64,000 bases of DNA from Akkermansiaceae bacterium (GCA_015062005.1 SUVL01000012.1:1-64000); one strand, 5' to 3'; numbered from the stretch's first letter, positions 1-8,858 are shown. Notes: generated by a model not told the origin, from the letters alone. Made by a program: numbers and translations.

Positions 1-114
1 TCGCTTGTGAATTTTGGTCATGTTGATGAGTGTGTTGTGTTTTTTGAGGTTATTCTACACTCATCCAGACTTTTGCGCAAGCTAAGCTGAATTAGCTCTG
101 TGTCCTAAATTCGG

Positions 115-438
115 GTGGCAGCATATATCTTCTGCTACCTAATTAGAGAAATGGAAGAAGTCGTTGCCTGTGCATTCTTGCTAATAGTTGAAAAGCCTGC
201 AAATCCGATGTTCATAACAGGCAGAACCGGAACTGTGCTTAACGTATACACGAAACCGATATGCCGACATAAGGGGTATGCAAAAGCGATAATGAAAACG
301 CTGCTACAGGATGCAGTTGAACTGAATTTGAGTTTTGTGGAACTTGAATCTACAGAGGCTGGATACGATTTGTATAAATCCATTGGTTTTACTGATGATG
401 TGTCAAAGTACCATTGTATGAAATGGTACAACGTATAG
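115..438 (+). pseudogene. GNAT-family N-acetyltransferase, probably 5'-truncated
   Basis: Translation has a GNAT-like core (LNVYTKPICRHKGYAKAIMKTLL...LESTEAGYDLYKSIGF) but begins inside the fold; no convincing start or N-terminal segment upstream. Confidence 0.5.
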
Positions 439-516
439 TGAAAAGCCAATTTGTCAGTCTGGTTATTCACCAGGGGGTATGCCAGTTATTTCCCGAACGC
501 TATACTAGAGACTGTT

Positions 517-589
517 ACATCGCTTGCAACCTGTCTCGGCGAAGCCTTGGCGAAGACGGAGTGTCTTTTTATCCCCTTGCAAGCGATGT
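517..589. repeat. 13-bp perfect inverted repeat (acatcgcttgcaa...ttgcaagcgatgt) around a GC-rich loop
   Basis: Arms 517-529 and 577-589 are exact reverse complements. Confidence 0.6.
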
Positions 590-595
590 TTCATT

Positions 596-808
596 TTAGG
601 TTGCCACTCGGTGAGAAAGAGTGCTTAAACTGCTGATTCTGTGTACGATTTGTACGATGGCTCCACCCACCATACAGCCCTTTTTCATCGCAGCATAAGC
701 CACACTCCCGGGCTTGGATAGCGATGCATTGATGTGGCTTTCCGGGAGAATCACTTCCGAAATGGAGCCGTATTCAGCCTCCGCTCCTTTCTGAAATGAC
801 TCCTGCAT
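596..808 (-). pseudogene. GNAT-like acetyltransferase N-terminal fragment
   Basis: MQESFQKGAEAEYGSISEVILPESHINASLSKPGSVAYAAMKKGCMVGGAIVQI resembles a GNAT N-terminus; the rest of the domain is missing. Confidence 0.4.
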
Positions 809-873
809 GTCTCGCTTGAATGCCGGGAGGGCGGGCTTGCTCCGGTAAAATCTGTAATTGGATGCTCATATAT

Positions 874-1569
874 TCAACCTTGCCAGTTTTTCTCACTGAG
901 TTTTCCGTCTTCCATCATCCAGATGCGGTCAAATACATCGATAGCGCGGTGGTCATGAGTGACGACTAAAACTGCAGTATGGTGTGTATGCGCTACATTT
1001 TTGAGCAGTTCCATCACCTTACGCCCCATGTGGCTATCGAGAGCGGCAGTAGGTTCATCTGCCAGTAGCAGGCTTGGTTTATTGGCAAGAGCTCTTGCAA
1101 TAGCCACGCGCTGTTGCTGACCACCGGAAAGCTGCTTGGGCAGGAATGCCCTGCGAGCAGACAATTCAAAGTGCTCCAACAACTCTGCGGCGTATTGTTT
1201 TGATTCTCGGGAAGAGGCGTCATTTACCTCCATCGCTATGCGGATATTTTCTTCGGCTGTCAGGAAAGGCAGCAGGTTTGCTTTCTGAAAAACAAACCCG
1301 ATGTTATTGCGGCGAAAATCTCGTATATTGACTTGATAGCCGTTATCGAAAACCCTCGTACCGGCAATGGATATTGTTCCCGAACTTGGCGGCTGAATCA
1401 GCCCCAGCGTGGTCAGCAATGTTGATTTACCTGCACCGGAAGGACCGAGCAAGGCCACAATCTCCCCCACATTCATGGAAAAAGAAACATCATTGAGGGC
1501 ATGAACCGCCGTATCCCCCTCGCCGTAGGTTTTGAAAAGATGCTCAGCAGATAAAGCAACAGTATTCAT
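874..1569 (-). CDS. ABC transporter ATP-binding protein (LolD/MacB/DevA type)
   Basis: Walker A GPSGAGKST, signature LSGGQQQRVAIARAL, Walker B LLLADEPTAALD. Confidence 0.93.
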   Translation of the reverse strand: MNTVALSAEHLFKTYGEGDTAVHALNDVSFSMNVGEIVALLGPSGAGKSTLLTTLGLIQPPSSGTISIAGTRVFDNGYQVNIRDFRRNNIGFVFQKANLLPFLTAEENIRIAMEVNDASSRESKQYAAELLEHFELSARRAFLPKQLSGGQQQRVAIARALANKPSLLLADEPTAALDSHMGRKVMELLKNVAHTHHTAVLVVTHDHRAIDVFDRIWMMEDGKLSEKNWQG

Positions 1570-2771
1570 GATAATATTTCTCCTGCATTGGTGCGCATGG
1601 CTTTAATGATTCCGGCACAACTAGCCAATACCGAGATGCCGATGACGATGCCGAACAGTACCCACAGGTCAAAACTGACCAGAACCACTCGCCGGGGGAA
1701 GAAGGGGTATACCCATTCACCGCAAAATCTGGCAATACCGAATGCCAGTACGCCGATGAGAAGCGACTGCTGCATAATCATGCTTACAATAACACCATTG
1801 CGTGCACCAATGAGTTTCAACATGGCGATGTCGTGCAATTTATCGAGTGTGAGGGTGTAGAGAATAAGCGTCATCACGACCGTAGATACAATAATCAGAA
1901 TGGTTCGGAACAACAAAAGTTGCTTGCGGGAACGAGCAACGAAGCCGCTAAGCATGATTTCTCTCTGCTCATCAGCGGTGTAGGCGGTTACGTCCGGCAT
2001 GGTGCGGAGTTTGGCTAACACGGCTTCCATACTGTGCCCGGGTAAAACCTTGACCAGTACCGCGCTGATTTGCCGACCGGGTAACGCTGCCGGGCGCGAG
2101 GTTTCGCTCATCAGCATGTCCGCGTGGTCTACAGACGTGCTGCCGTATGGAAGGGCATCAAAGCGTTGCAGGCGGGCATGGCGCTCCAGTCGAATAGCCT
2201 CTGCCGGGGTATCCGCCTGGATGGCCATGGCATCATTCAGAGATAGAAATACCATGGCATCACCGGAGGGGGAGTTCATGCGCCCTGTAATACCCACTAC
2301 AGTGTAAGTATCCTTGCCCAGTTTGAGCGTACTGCCCAGTGGAAGCTTGGCAGATTTATCGGCCATCATTTCAAAATGCCCGGCCTGCAAGGCTCTACCT
2401 TGGATAATGGGTAGCCAGGAGCCATCATCCGGCACTCCTTGGATGGTGAGCCGCAAAACCCGCTCATCCTTGTTGCGTTGTACGGTGTGAGAGACAAAGG
2501 GTTCAGCCGAGGCAACGCCGGAGATAGCTTCAATGCGATTCTCCAAATTACGAGGCAGCTTAGATACCTCAGCAAAGGGACCTTTGGTATCTCTTTGCAC
2601 CACCCAGATGTCAGCTCCGGCTCGGTCAATGATGAGCGTTGCTTCCTGAATCAGCCCCCGATAGATACCCCCCATTCCCATCACCACAATGAGCAGCAAG
2701 CTGATGCCTGCCGTGGTGAGCAGGAAACGCCCCAGATTGTGGCGTATATCTTTGAAGGCAAGATTTATCAT
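1566..2771 (-). CDS. ABC transporter permease, FtsX/MacB/DevC-like
   Basis: N-terminal TM, periplasmic domain, C-terminal TM helices; overlaps the ATPase gene by 4 nt. Confidence 0.88.
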   Translation of the reverse strand: MINLAFKDIRHNLGRFLLTTAGISLLLIVVMGMGGIYRGLIQEATLIIDRAGADIWVVQRDTKGPFAEVSKLPRNLENRIEAISGVASAEPFVSHTVQRNKDERVLRLTIQGVPDDGSWLPIIQGRALQAGHFEMMADKSAKLPLGSTLKLGKDTYTVVGITGRMNSPSGDAMVFLSLNDAMAIQADTPAEAIRLERHARLQRFDALPYGSTSVDHADMLMSETSRPAALPGRQISAVLVKVLPGHSMEAVLAKLRTMPDVTAYTADEQREIMLSGFVARSRKQLLLFRTILIIVSTVVMTLILYTLTLDKLHDIAMLKLIGARNGVIVSMIMQQSLLIGVLAFGIARFCGEWVYPFFPRRVVLVSFDLWVLFGIVIGISVLASCAGIIKAMRTNAGEILS

Positions 2772-3910
2772 TGCGCAATACGGCGGTTGATATGCTCCCT
2801 GTGTTGCAGGGGGTGAAGAATGAGGCGGTCTGATTCATCCAACCCGGAGAGAATCTGGGTTTGCTGGCGGGTCTGTATTCCGATTTTTACATCTCGCTCC
2901 ACAATACACCCATCTTCCTCCACCAGCACAAAGGTGCGTTGCTTGTCACGGCAAATCATATTATTGGGCACAGCCAAGCAATTATCCGTCTTGCCGATAT
3001 GGATGTAAACCTCCAAACGCTGTCCCAGTACCCAGTTGGCGGGCAAGGTATCCGGTGTTATATCGACCCGGTATTCGCGTGTTTCGCGGTCTGTCTCGCG
3101 TGATGTGCGGGTTACTTTGCCGGAAAACTTCTTATCGGGCATAGCGCGGAAGACTATGTCAACCGGCAATCCCGGGGTAATGGTGGACATGGCGGTTTCA
3201 TCCACCCACACGCTTGCCCAAATTTGCCCCGTATCTACCACATCCATGATGGATACACCGGGATTGACAATGCTGCCTTGCTCTCTATTGCGTCGGATAA
3301 CCAAAGCATCGAAGGGCGCTTTTAACTGAGTTTCTGCCAGTTTGGAGCGAAAGTACTTAATTTGTGCTTCATGGCGCACAATTTCGGCTTCAATTTCGAG
3401 CTTTTGTTTTTCTGCCTGTTCCAAGTGAGCCACAGCAACTTGGTATGCCTGTCTGCTTTTGTCAACATCTGTCTGAGATACAGAATTTGATTGCCGCAAA
3501 TTATCCATTCGCTCAAACGTGACCTTTGCGTAGTCAAGTGTCGCCCTGGCAGCTGCTATTTCCGCCTCATTGCGTTGGATTGAAGCCTTGGCGATGGCTA
3601 AATCAGCTTCCGCTACTGCCAGTTGCTGGGTAATATCCTCAGCATTCATTTCCACCAGCAGCTCCCCGCTTTTAACCGTATCACCCTGGTCAGCATGCAG
3701 GGTTTGCACCAGCCCGGTGGCATACGGGCTGATAGCCACGCGCGTTTTTGCCTCCAGCGTGCCGGTGCCGAAAACTGTTTGTTGCAGAGTCATACGCGTG
3801 ACCTGCTTAGTTTGAGCATCAACCGGGGAGAATTTCCACCAATAAATACCACCTCCCACAAGCAAGAAACACAATGCAGTCTTGATGATTTTGTACCCTA
3901 GCTTTTTCAT
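2768..3910 (-). CDS. HlyD-family efflux periplasmic adaptor subunit
   Basis: Lipoyl/HlyD-type motifs (GTGTLEAKTRVAISPYATGLVQTLHADQGDTVKSGELLVEMN), coiled coil; ATG at 3910 preferred over the longer ORF; overlaps permease. Confidence 0.9.
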   Translation of the reverse strand: MKKLGYKIIKTALCFLLVGGGIYWWKFSPVDAQTKQVTRMTLQQTVFGTGTLEAKTRVAISPYATGLVQTLHADQGDTVKSGELLVEMNAEDITQQLAVAEADLAIAKASIQRNEAEIAAARATLDYAKVTFERMDNLRQSNSVSQTDVDKSRQAYQVAVAHLEQAEKQKLEIEAEIVRHEAQIKYFRSKLAETQLKAPFDALVIRRNREQGSIVNPGVSIMDVVDTGQIWASVWVDETAMSTITPGLPVDIVFRAMPDKKFSGKVTRTSRETDRETREYRVDITPDTLPANWVLGQRLEVYIHIGKTDNCLAVPNNMICRDKQRTFVLVEEDGCIVERDVKIGIQTRQQTQILSGLDESDRLILHPLQHREHINRRIAQ

Positions 3911-4363
3911 AATACCAATGCTGACCGTGAAGAGTATACCAAATAGTATAGAATAAAATAAAGCACAAACAACAAAAATACCCATCTAGCATTATGTTTT
4001 GTGCCATGTCGGGTCGCTCTACGCCTCCCATTTTATATACCTTGATTATTTCAATCGAACAACGCTGCGTCTTATTCTTAACAGTTTACGACACAAATCG
4101 CCCACCACTGCATCCCCCAAAACGTCTACACCAACCGGGCAAAAACGGGTATTAGAAAAACCGGTTCAGCAACACTCTAAGAATGAGCCTTTTGAGGTTC
4201 GTTTGAATAAAGCAAGGTAGATGTATACTACCGCGTTTAGCGGAGGCGTGCAGAGGCGTTTGGGGTGTTTAAGCCTCCGGAATTGCATTTAACGGCCTGT
4301 TTTAGCCCCAACGGGGATGCAACAGGGCAGCGAGTAACACGCTAAGCCATAGGCGAAAATGAA

Positions 4364-4398
4364 ACAGGCGGCAGATTCACGAAAAATCTGCCGCCTGT
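4364..4398 (-). terminator. Intrinsic-terminator-like hairpin downstream (minus strand) of the tRNA-Ala-like element
   Basis: 14-bp perfect stem acaggcggcagatt / aatctgccgcctgt, followed on minus strand by TTTCATTTT. Confidence 0.6.
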
Positions 4399-4407
4399 CT
4401 GTAGAAG

Positions 4408-4584
4408 TGGAGCATAGGGAACTCGAATCCCTGACCTGACGGCCCCACTCGACCCCGGCCAGCCGGGGTACCGGCTCGGAGGAGTCCTCGCCTCTCGGGG
4501 CGCGGAAGCCCACTGGGCTTCCGCGTGTGCTCAACAACCGCTCTCGCCCTGCGGGCGCCCGGTGAACCGGGGAGCTCATGCACC
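4408..4584 (-). other. tRNA-Ala-like interrupted element (pseudo-tRNA or structured RNA)
   Basis: Three collinear blocks match tRNA-Ala at 4661-4733: 4572-4584 (11/13), 4535-4544 (10/10), 4408-4438 (31/31); GC-rich hairpin-forming inserts between them. Confidence 0.55.
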
Positions 4585-4622
4585 GCCCGCAACAGGTCAG
4601 GGGGTATGTCGCTCTTGTGCCA

Positions 4623-4659
4623 TAACAAAAAAAGGCACCATGAAGGTGCCTTTTTTGTT
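4623..4659. terminator. Bidirectional intrinsic terminator after tRNA-Ala
   Basis: taacaaaaaaaggcaccatgaaggtgccttttttgtta: hairpin with A-tract and T-tract. Confidence 0.85.
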
Positions 4660-4660
4660 A

Positions 4661-4733
4661 TGGAGCATAGGGAACTCGAATCCCTGACCTGTTGCGTGCG
4701 ATGCAACCGCTCTACCAACTGAGCTAATGCCCC
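4661..4733 (-). tRNA. tRNA-Ala (anticodon CGC), CCA not encoded
   Basis: Reverse complement GGGGCATTAGCTCAGTTGGTAGAGCGGTTGCATCGCACGCAACAGGTCAGGGATTCGAGTTCCCTATGCTCCA folds as a cloverleaf; loop ATCGCAC gives CGC; G3:U70 present. Confidence 0.95.
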
Positions 4734-4754
4734 GGTTTGATGTGGTGCGGGGGT

Positions 4755-4783
4755 ATTTTACATGGGGCCAGGGGTTGGTGCAA
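4755..4783 (-). promoter_or_regulatory. sigma70-like promoter of tRNA-Ala
   Basis: Minus strand TTGCAC (4783-4778), 17-bp spacer, TAAAAT (4760-4755), ~22 nt upstream of the tRNA. Confidence 0.6.
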
Positions 4784-4889
4784 GCTTTATGTGAAGATTT
4801 TTTTGTCAGCTTTTGGCGTGGTGCCTGTGTTGCTTGGTCTGCTCGTTATTTGCTTGCGGCACGCTGCCGGGCGTGCTAGACTGGCGGGT

Positions 4890-5504
4890 ATGAAAGCGCT
4901 TCTCATCAATGGTAGCCCGAATGCAAATGGTAACACATTCCAGGCTCTGAGCATGGTGGCTGCGGTCATGAACGCAGCCGGGGTGGAAACGGAGATTGTG
5001 CAGATTGGTGCCGCTGCGGTGCAGGGCTGCATAGGCTGCCGCCAGTGCCTCAAGACAGGCCGCTGCGGCATGAAGGATAAGCTTTATAACTACATCTACG
5101 ACCAGCTGGATTCCATCGATGGCATTGTGATTGGCAGCCCCACCTATTTTGCGGGGCCGAACGGTTCCCTCTGCGCCCTGCTGGACCGCCTTTATTACTC
5201 TGCCGGCGCCAAATTGGCCTATAAGCCCGGCGCCACGGTGGCCGTGGCCCGCCGCGGTGGCGCCAGCACCACGCTGGACCGCCTGAACAAGTACATCACC
5301 TACAACAAGCAGCCGCTGGTCAGCTCCTTCTATTGGAACATGATTTACGGCATGCGCCCCGGCGAAGTGCAGCTTGATGCCGAGGGCGCCCAGACCCTCC
5401 GCCACCTGGGGCAGAACATGGCCTGGATGATGAAGTGCATTGCCGCCGGCCCCGCCCACCCCGAGCTGGGTGAAGAACGCGCCTGGACCCACTTCATCCG
5501 CTGA
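4890..5504 (+). CDS. Flavodoxin-like NAD(P)H-dependent FMN reductase family protein
   Basis: MKALLINGSPNANGNTFQAL...GCIGCRQCLKTGRCGMKD...IDGIVIGSPTYFAGPNGSLCALLDR; internal ATG at 4890. Confidence 0.88.
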   Translation: MKALLINGSPNANGNTFQALSMVAAVMNAAGVETEIVQIGAAAVQGCIGCRQCLKTGRCGMKDKLYNYIYDQLDSIDGIVIGSPTYFAGPNGSLCALLDRLYYSAGAKLAYKPGATVAVARRGGASTTLDRLNKYITYNKQPLVSSFYWNMIYGMRPGEVQLDAEGAQTLRHLGQNMAWMMKCIAAGPAHPELGEERAWTHFIR

Positions 5505-5513
5505 GGCTGCCGT

Positions 5514-6329
5514 ATGTCTCATGTTTCTTCAGTTCACTGCGTGATGGGGATTCTGCTGGCGTTCCCGGCGGTGGCAGGGTATATAATGGCGGTGTTTGTG
5601 ATGGCACCGCTGCTTATCTCCGTGACCAATGCCCCCATTTTCGAAATCACGCCGGATAAGTATCGTGGTGCTACCGATTCCTGCCTGGTGGAACTGGAGG
5701 TGAACAAGCTGCACGCAGAAGGCAGGATTGAGCTGCCGGGTATCGGGCCGGTGGAGGAACAGGCCCTTTTTGTGTGCCATGAGGGGAAATATCACGCTGC
5801 TCCGCATCTGTATGCCGGGCTCTGGGAATTGAAACTGAGCGAAGCGCAGACAGCGCAGCTTGCCGGAATCTTTGGCTCCTTCGAGGGGCAGGGCGCACCC
5901 TTCAGGTACACGCCTTCTCCCGGGGGACCCTATGACGGTATTCCGGTCAGGATGTTGGGGCGGCAGAATGGGCGGCTCATAGAAGTCGCGGATATAGCAG
6001 ACTGCAGCGGTTATTTCAATAGCCACCTGGTCACGAGCTTCCTGGATGATGTGTTCATGCTCGGGCTGTGCGGCGTGGTGGCCTGCGCCCTGGCTGGGGG
6101 ATGGTGCTTGTTCAGTCCTGCTTCGCGGCGGGTATTTCTGCTTCGCCTGCTGATGGTCTTTTGCCTGATTATTGTACCCGCCGGGGTGCTGGTGAGCATG
6201 GGTATCGTGGTGCATGCAGACGAGGCGCCGTCCTGGGTCGGGCCACTGGCCGTTGCGGGGGCTGTCCTGGGCATTGCTTATTCCCTATTCCGTTTGAGCA
6301 AGAGTGCTGAGCCCCGTCCATGTGCATGA
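5514..6329 (+). CDS. Hypothetical membrane protein
   Basis: N-terminal TM, soluble domain, several C-terminal hydrophobic segments. Confidence 0.6.
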   Translation: MSHVSSVHCVMGILLAFPAVAGYIMAVFVMAPLLISVTNAPIFEITPDKYRGATDSCLVELEVNKLHAEGRIELPGIGPVEEQALFVCHEGKYHAAPHLYAGLWELKLSEAQTAQLAGIFGSFEGQGAPFRYTPSPGGPYDGIPVRMLGRQNGRLIEVADIADCSGYFNSHLVTSFLDDVFMLGLCGVVACALAGGWCLFSPASRRVFLLRLLMVFCLIIVPAGVLVSMGIVVHADEAPSWVGPLAVAGAVLGIAYSLFRLSKSAEPRPCA

Positions 6330-7030
6330 AGAACCGCTTTGTCCATCCGTATTGCTTATTCCTGGTCAGCGTGCTGCTGTGGGCATGCAGCCTGTCATCC
6401 TGCTGCTTTGTGCGTTGCAATCTCAACACGCAGGTGGGAAATCTGCCCCATTGGGACGACGAAGCCTGGAAGGTGGTGGAGTTTGAGTATTGCGATGATT
6501 TCCTGACGGAGTATACCTCTGCATCGGGGCAGAAACATTACGTGGTGCGGGGAAAGTATACCATGGAACGCACTCCCGGGCGGGCTCTCCATGTGCACGA
6601 TATCGATTTGTACCACGGCCGGAGCTGGCAGACAGAGCATGAGCCCCGCCGCACGGAACCGGTTGAGGCAGAGGTGCGGGTTCCCTGTGAATCGCTGGGT
6701 GCATATGGAATCCAGGTCAGCGGGCGGACCACTGACCCGCGGGACTGCGGAGCCCGCTGCTGGCGCTGGTATCTGCGCCACTGCCCCACGGAAGAAAGCA
6801 CCATGGTGGCGCAGCGGCAAATCCCACTCCGGCACAAGCCCGGACTGGAAGAAAATCCGGCGGTCATGAACGATAATCTGTGGAACGCCCTGCTGTATGA
6901 AGAGGTGGCTGCAGAAAACGTGAGCCGATACGTGGTAAGACCAGTGGTAAACCTGCTTATCGACTGGCCCGTGACGCTGGTTGGCTCTGCCGCGGCATCT
7001 GTTCTTTATACCCCCTTTATGTTTTTCTGA
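6320..7030 (+). CDS. Hypothetical secreted/lipoprotein-like protein
   Basis: Signal-like N-terminus FLVSVLLWACSLSSCC; overlaps upstream ORF. Confidence 0.55.
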   Translation: MCMKNRFVHPYCLFLVSVLLWACSLSSCCFVRCNLNTQVGNLPHWDDEAWKVVEFEYCDDFLTEYTSASGQKHYVVRGKYTMERTPGRALHVHDIDLYHGRSWQTEHEPRRTEPVEAEVRVPCESLGAYGIQVSGRTTDPRDCGARCWRWYLRHCPTEESTMVAQRQIPLRHKPGLEENPAVMNDNLWNALLYEEVAAENVSRYVVRPVVNLLIDWPVTLVGSAAASVLYTPFMFF

Positions 7031-7040
7031 AGCAGATTTT

Positions 7041-7409
7041 ATGGAAAAGTACTCCCACCTTACCCGGAAAGCATGCGGCATCTGGTTGCTGGTGTTCTGC
7101 ATGCTCTCCTTTCCCTGGGGACTGGTGTATGCTGCCCCGGTGCTGCTGGCGTATGCGGTGACGTGGCGCAAGGACTGGTGCAGCCAGGTGGGAGTGGCTG
7201 CCGGTTGTGTGTCGCTGCTGTTCACCGGGTATTTCCTGATACGCTTTGCCTGTTGGAAAACAGCCGGAAATTACGATGACCAGGAATCCATAGGCCTTGT
7301 GTTCCTGCTTTTCTACCAGACCGCCATCAGTCTGATAGCCATGGTGCTCACCTGGTGCTTCTGTGCGGGGTACCGCAATTTATCAGCTCCGTATGAAAAA
7401 CGGCGTTGA
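7041..7409 (+). CDS. Hypothetical small membrane protein
   Basis: ATG at 7041; multiple hydrophobic segments; 10 nt after previous gene. Confidence 0.5.
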   Translation: MEKYSHLTRKACGIWLLVFCMLSFPWGLVYAAPVLLAYAVTWRKDWCSQVGVAAGCVSLLFTGYFLIRFACWKTAGNYDDQESIGLVFLLFYQTAISLIAMVLTWCFCAGYRNLSAPYEKRR

Positions 7410-7513
7410 AATATAGAGCCGCAGCAATAGCGACGCTACGACTTGGAATACTTAATCTTTCAACTGGATATCCTCCAGCACCGGCTGATAAATCAGAATT
7501 TGTGGGGGAACTC

Positions 7514-7584
7514 TGTCGGAGCACGGGACTTCAGTCCCGATTGGAAGCACCGTTATTTCGGGACTGAAGTCCCGTGCCCCGACA
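7514..7584. repeat. REP/BIME-like nested palindrome
   Basis: 27-nt arms tgtcggagcacgggacttcagtcccga (7514-7540) and tcgggactgaagtcccgtgccccgaca (7558-7584), one mismatch; each arm contains cgggact-tc-agtcccg. Confidence 0.85.
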
Positions 7585-7718
7585 ACGACAAATATCAATT
7601 TGTTGGTTAGTTTTGAGTTTTTAGAGGTTCCTGATATATTAACCGTTTTTCAGAGAAATCCGATTAGAATTCAATGCTGCCGTTAATTATTCCGACGCGT
7701 AACTACGGTAACAGATGA

Positions 7719-8837
7719 TCAGCCCTTGAACTTTTCTATAGCTTCATTCAGGAAGCCTTCTGCGATGAGCTGGTGTGCCTGGTATTCCGGGATACCGCGG
7801 GTGAGCAGGTAGAAGAGCTGTTCCTCATCCATGGGGCCGGAGGCGCTGCCGTGGGAGCAGCGCACTTTATCCGCCAGGATTTCGAGACCGGGCAGGGAGT
7901 TGACGGTGGCATTCTCGCTGAGCATGAGGTTGCGGTTGCTCTGGTAGGCATCCGTGTTGTGCGCACCGGGTGCCACGTAGATATTGCCGGCAAAGGTGGC
8001 TGTGGCGTTGTCATCCAGCACGTTCTTGTAGAGCAGGTCGCTGGTGGCGCCGCCTGCGTGGTGAATCTGCTTTGTGTGCTGGTCGAGCACGGCATCACCG
8101 GCCAGTTTATTGGAAGAGAAAAGCTTGGTCTCCGCACCGGGGGTGTAGGCCTCGGCCACGGTTTCCTCGCGCACCCAGCGCAGGCCCTGGTAACTGGTGA
8201 GGTGCGCGACCTTGCCCCCCATGTTCTGGATGTTGGTGATAAGCATGCAGCGGCTATCTGCTCCATCTCCTTGTGCGTTCACGCGCACTTTGAGCTCGGC
8301 GCCTTCGGCCACCTGAATGTTGCAGGTAGCAAAGATGTAGCCTGTTTCCAGGCAGGCATAGGTGATAGCCACCTCGGCTTTGACTCCGGGTGCCACCATG
8401 ATGAAGGTGGAGGGAGAGGCTGCCCAGCGGGTGCCATAGCCCAGGCAGATGGGCTCTTTCGTGTCTTCCTCGATGTAGAGGACATGCCCATCGCCAAAAC
8501 GCTTGAGGTGCAGGGCGAGCAGGGCATCGGACCCGATGGTGGGCATGAGTATCTCGGTCTGGCGCAGGTCTTCGTCATCTGCGGACAGGCGGACGATGTG
8601 CTCGTCGCTGTTGTCGAATCCCACGTATTCAAAGCAGTTTTCGCCATCTTTGAAACGGGCGGCCCATTCCTTGGCGTACACATGCGGGCGGCCGAAGCGC
8701 CAGTCTTCGTTCAGGCGGTCAGGCATGGCGGCCTTGTCGAAACGCTCCTTGCTTTCCTGGAGGGCGGCGTTCAGCCTGGCCTCGGCTTCAGCCAGGGCGA
8801 AGGCTTCTTCCATACTCATGTTCTGGGGAAAATCCAT
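7719..8837 (-). CDS. sufD: Fe-S cluster assembly protein SufD
   Basis: SufBD fold, C-terminal RCSHGSASGPMDEEQLFYLLTRGIPEYQAHQLIAEGFLNEAIEKF; downstream of sufB. Confidence 0.92.
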   Translation of the reverse strand: MDFPQNMSMEEAFALAEAEARLNAALQESKERFDKAAMPDRLNEDWRFGRPHVYAKEWAARFKDGENCFEYVGFDNSDEHIVRLSADDEDLRQTEILMPTIGSDALLALHLKRFGDGHVLYIEEDTKEPICLGYGTRWAASPSTFIMVAPGVKAEVAITYACLETGYIFATCNIQVAEGAELKVRVNAQGDGADSRCMLITNIQNMGGKVAHLTSYQGLRWVREETVAEAYTPGAETKLFSSNKLAGDAVLDQHTKQIHHAGGATSDLLYKNVLDDNATATFAGNIYVAPGAHNTDAYQSNRNLMLSENATVNSLPGLEILADKVRCSHGSASGPMDEEQLFYLLTRGIPEYQAHQLIAEGFLNEAIEKFKG

Positions 8838-8858
8838 GGTGGTGCGGTCGTTGGGGGG

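Noticed and set aside
4408-4584. tmRNA (ssrA) interpretation of the tRNA-Ala-like element
   Set aside because: Only about 177 nt, no tag-peptide ORF or recognisable tmRNA pseudoknot core, and the U:U at the 3:70 pair is not tmRNA-like
4289-4718. ORFs 4289-4579 and 4377-4718 as proteins
   Set aside because: They run through a tRNA gene, its terminator and the tRNA-like element; composition is Arg/Ser/Pro-rich without a domain
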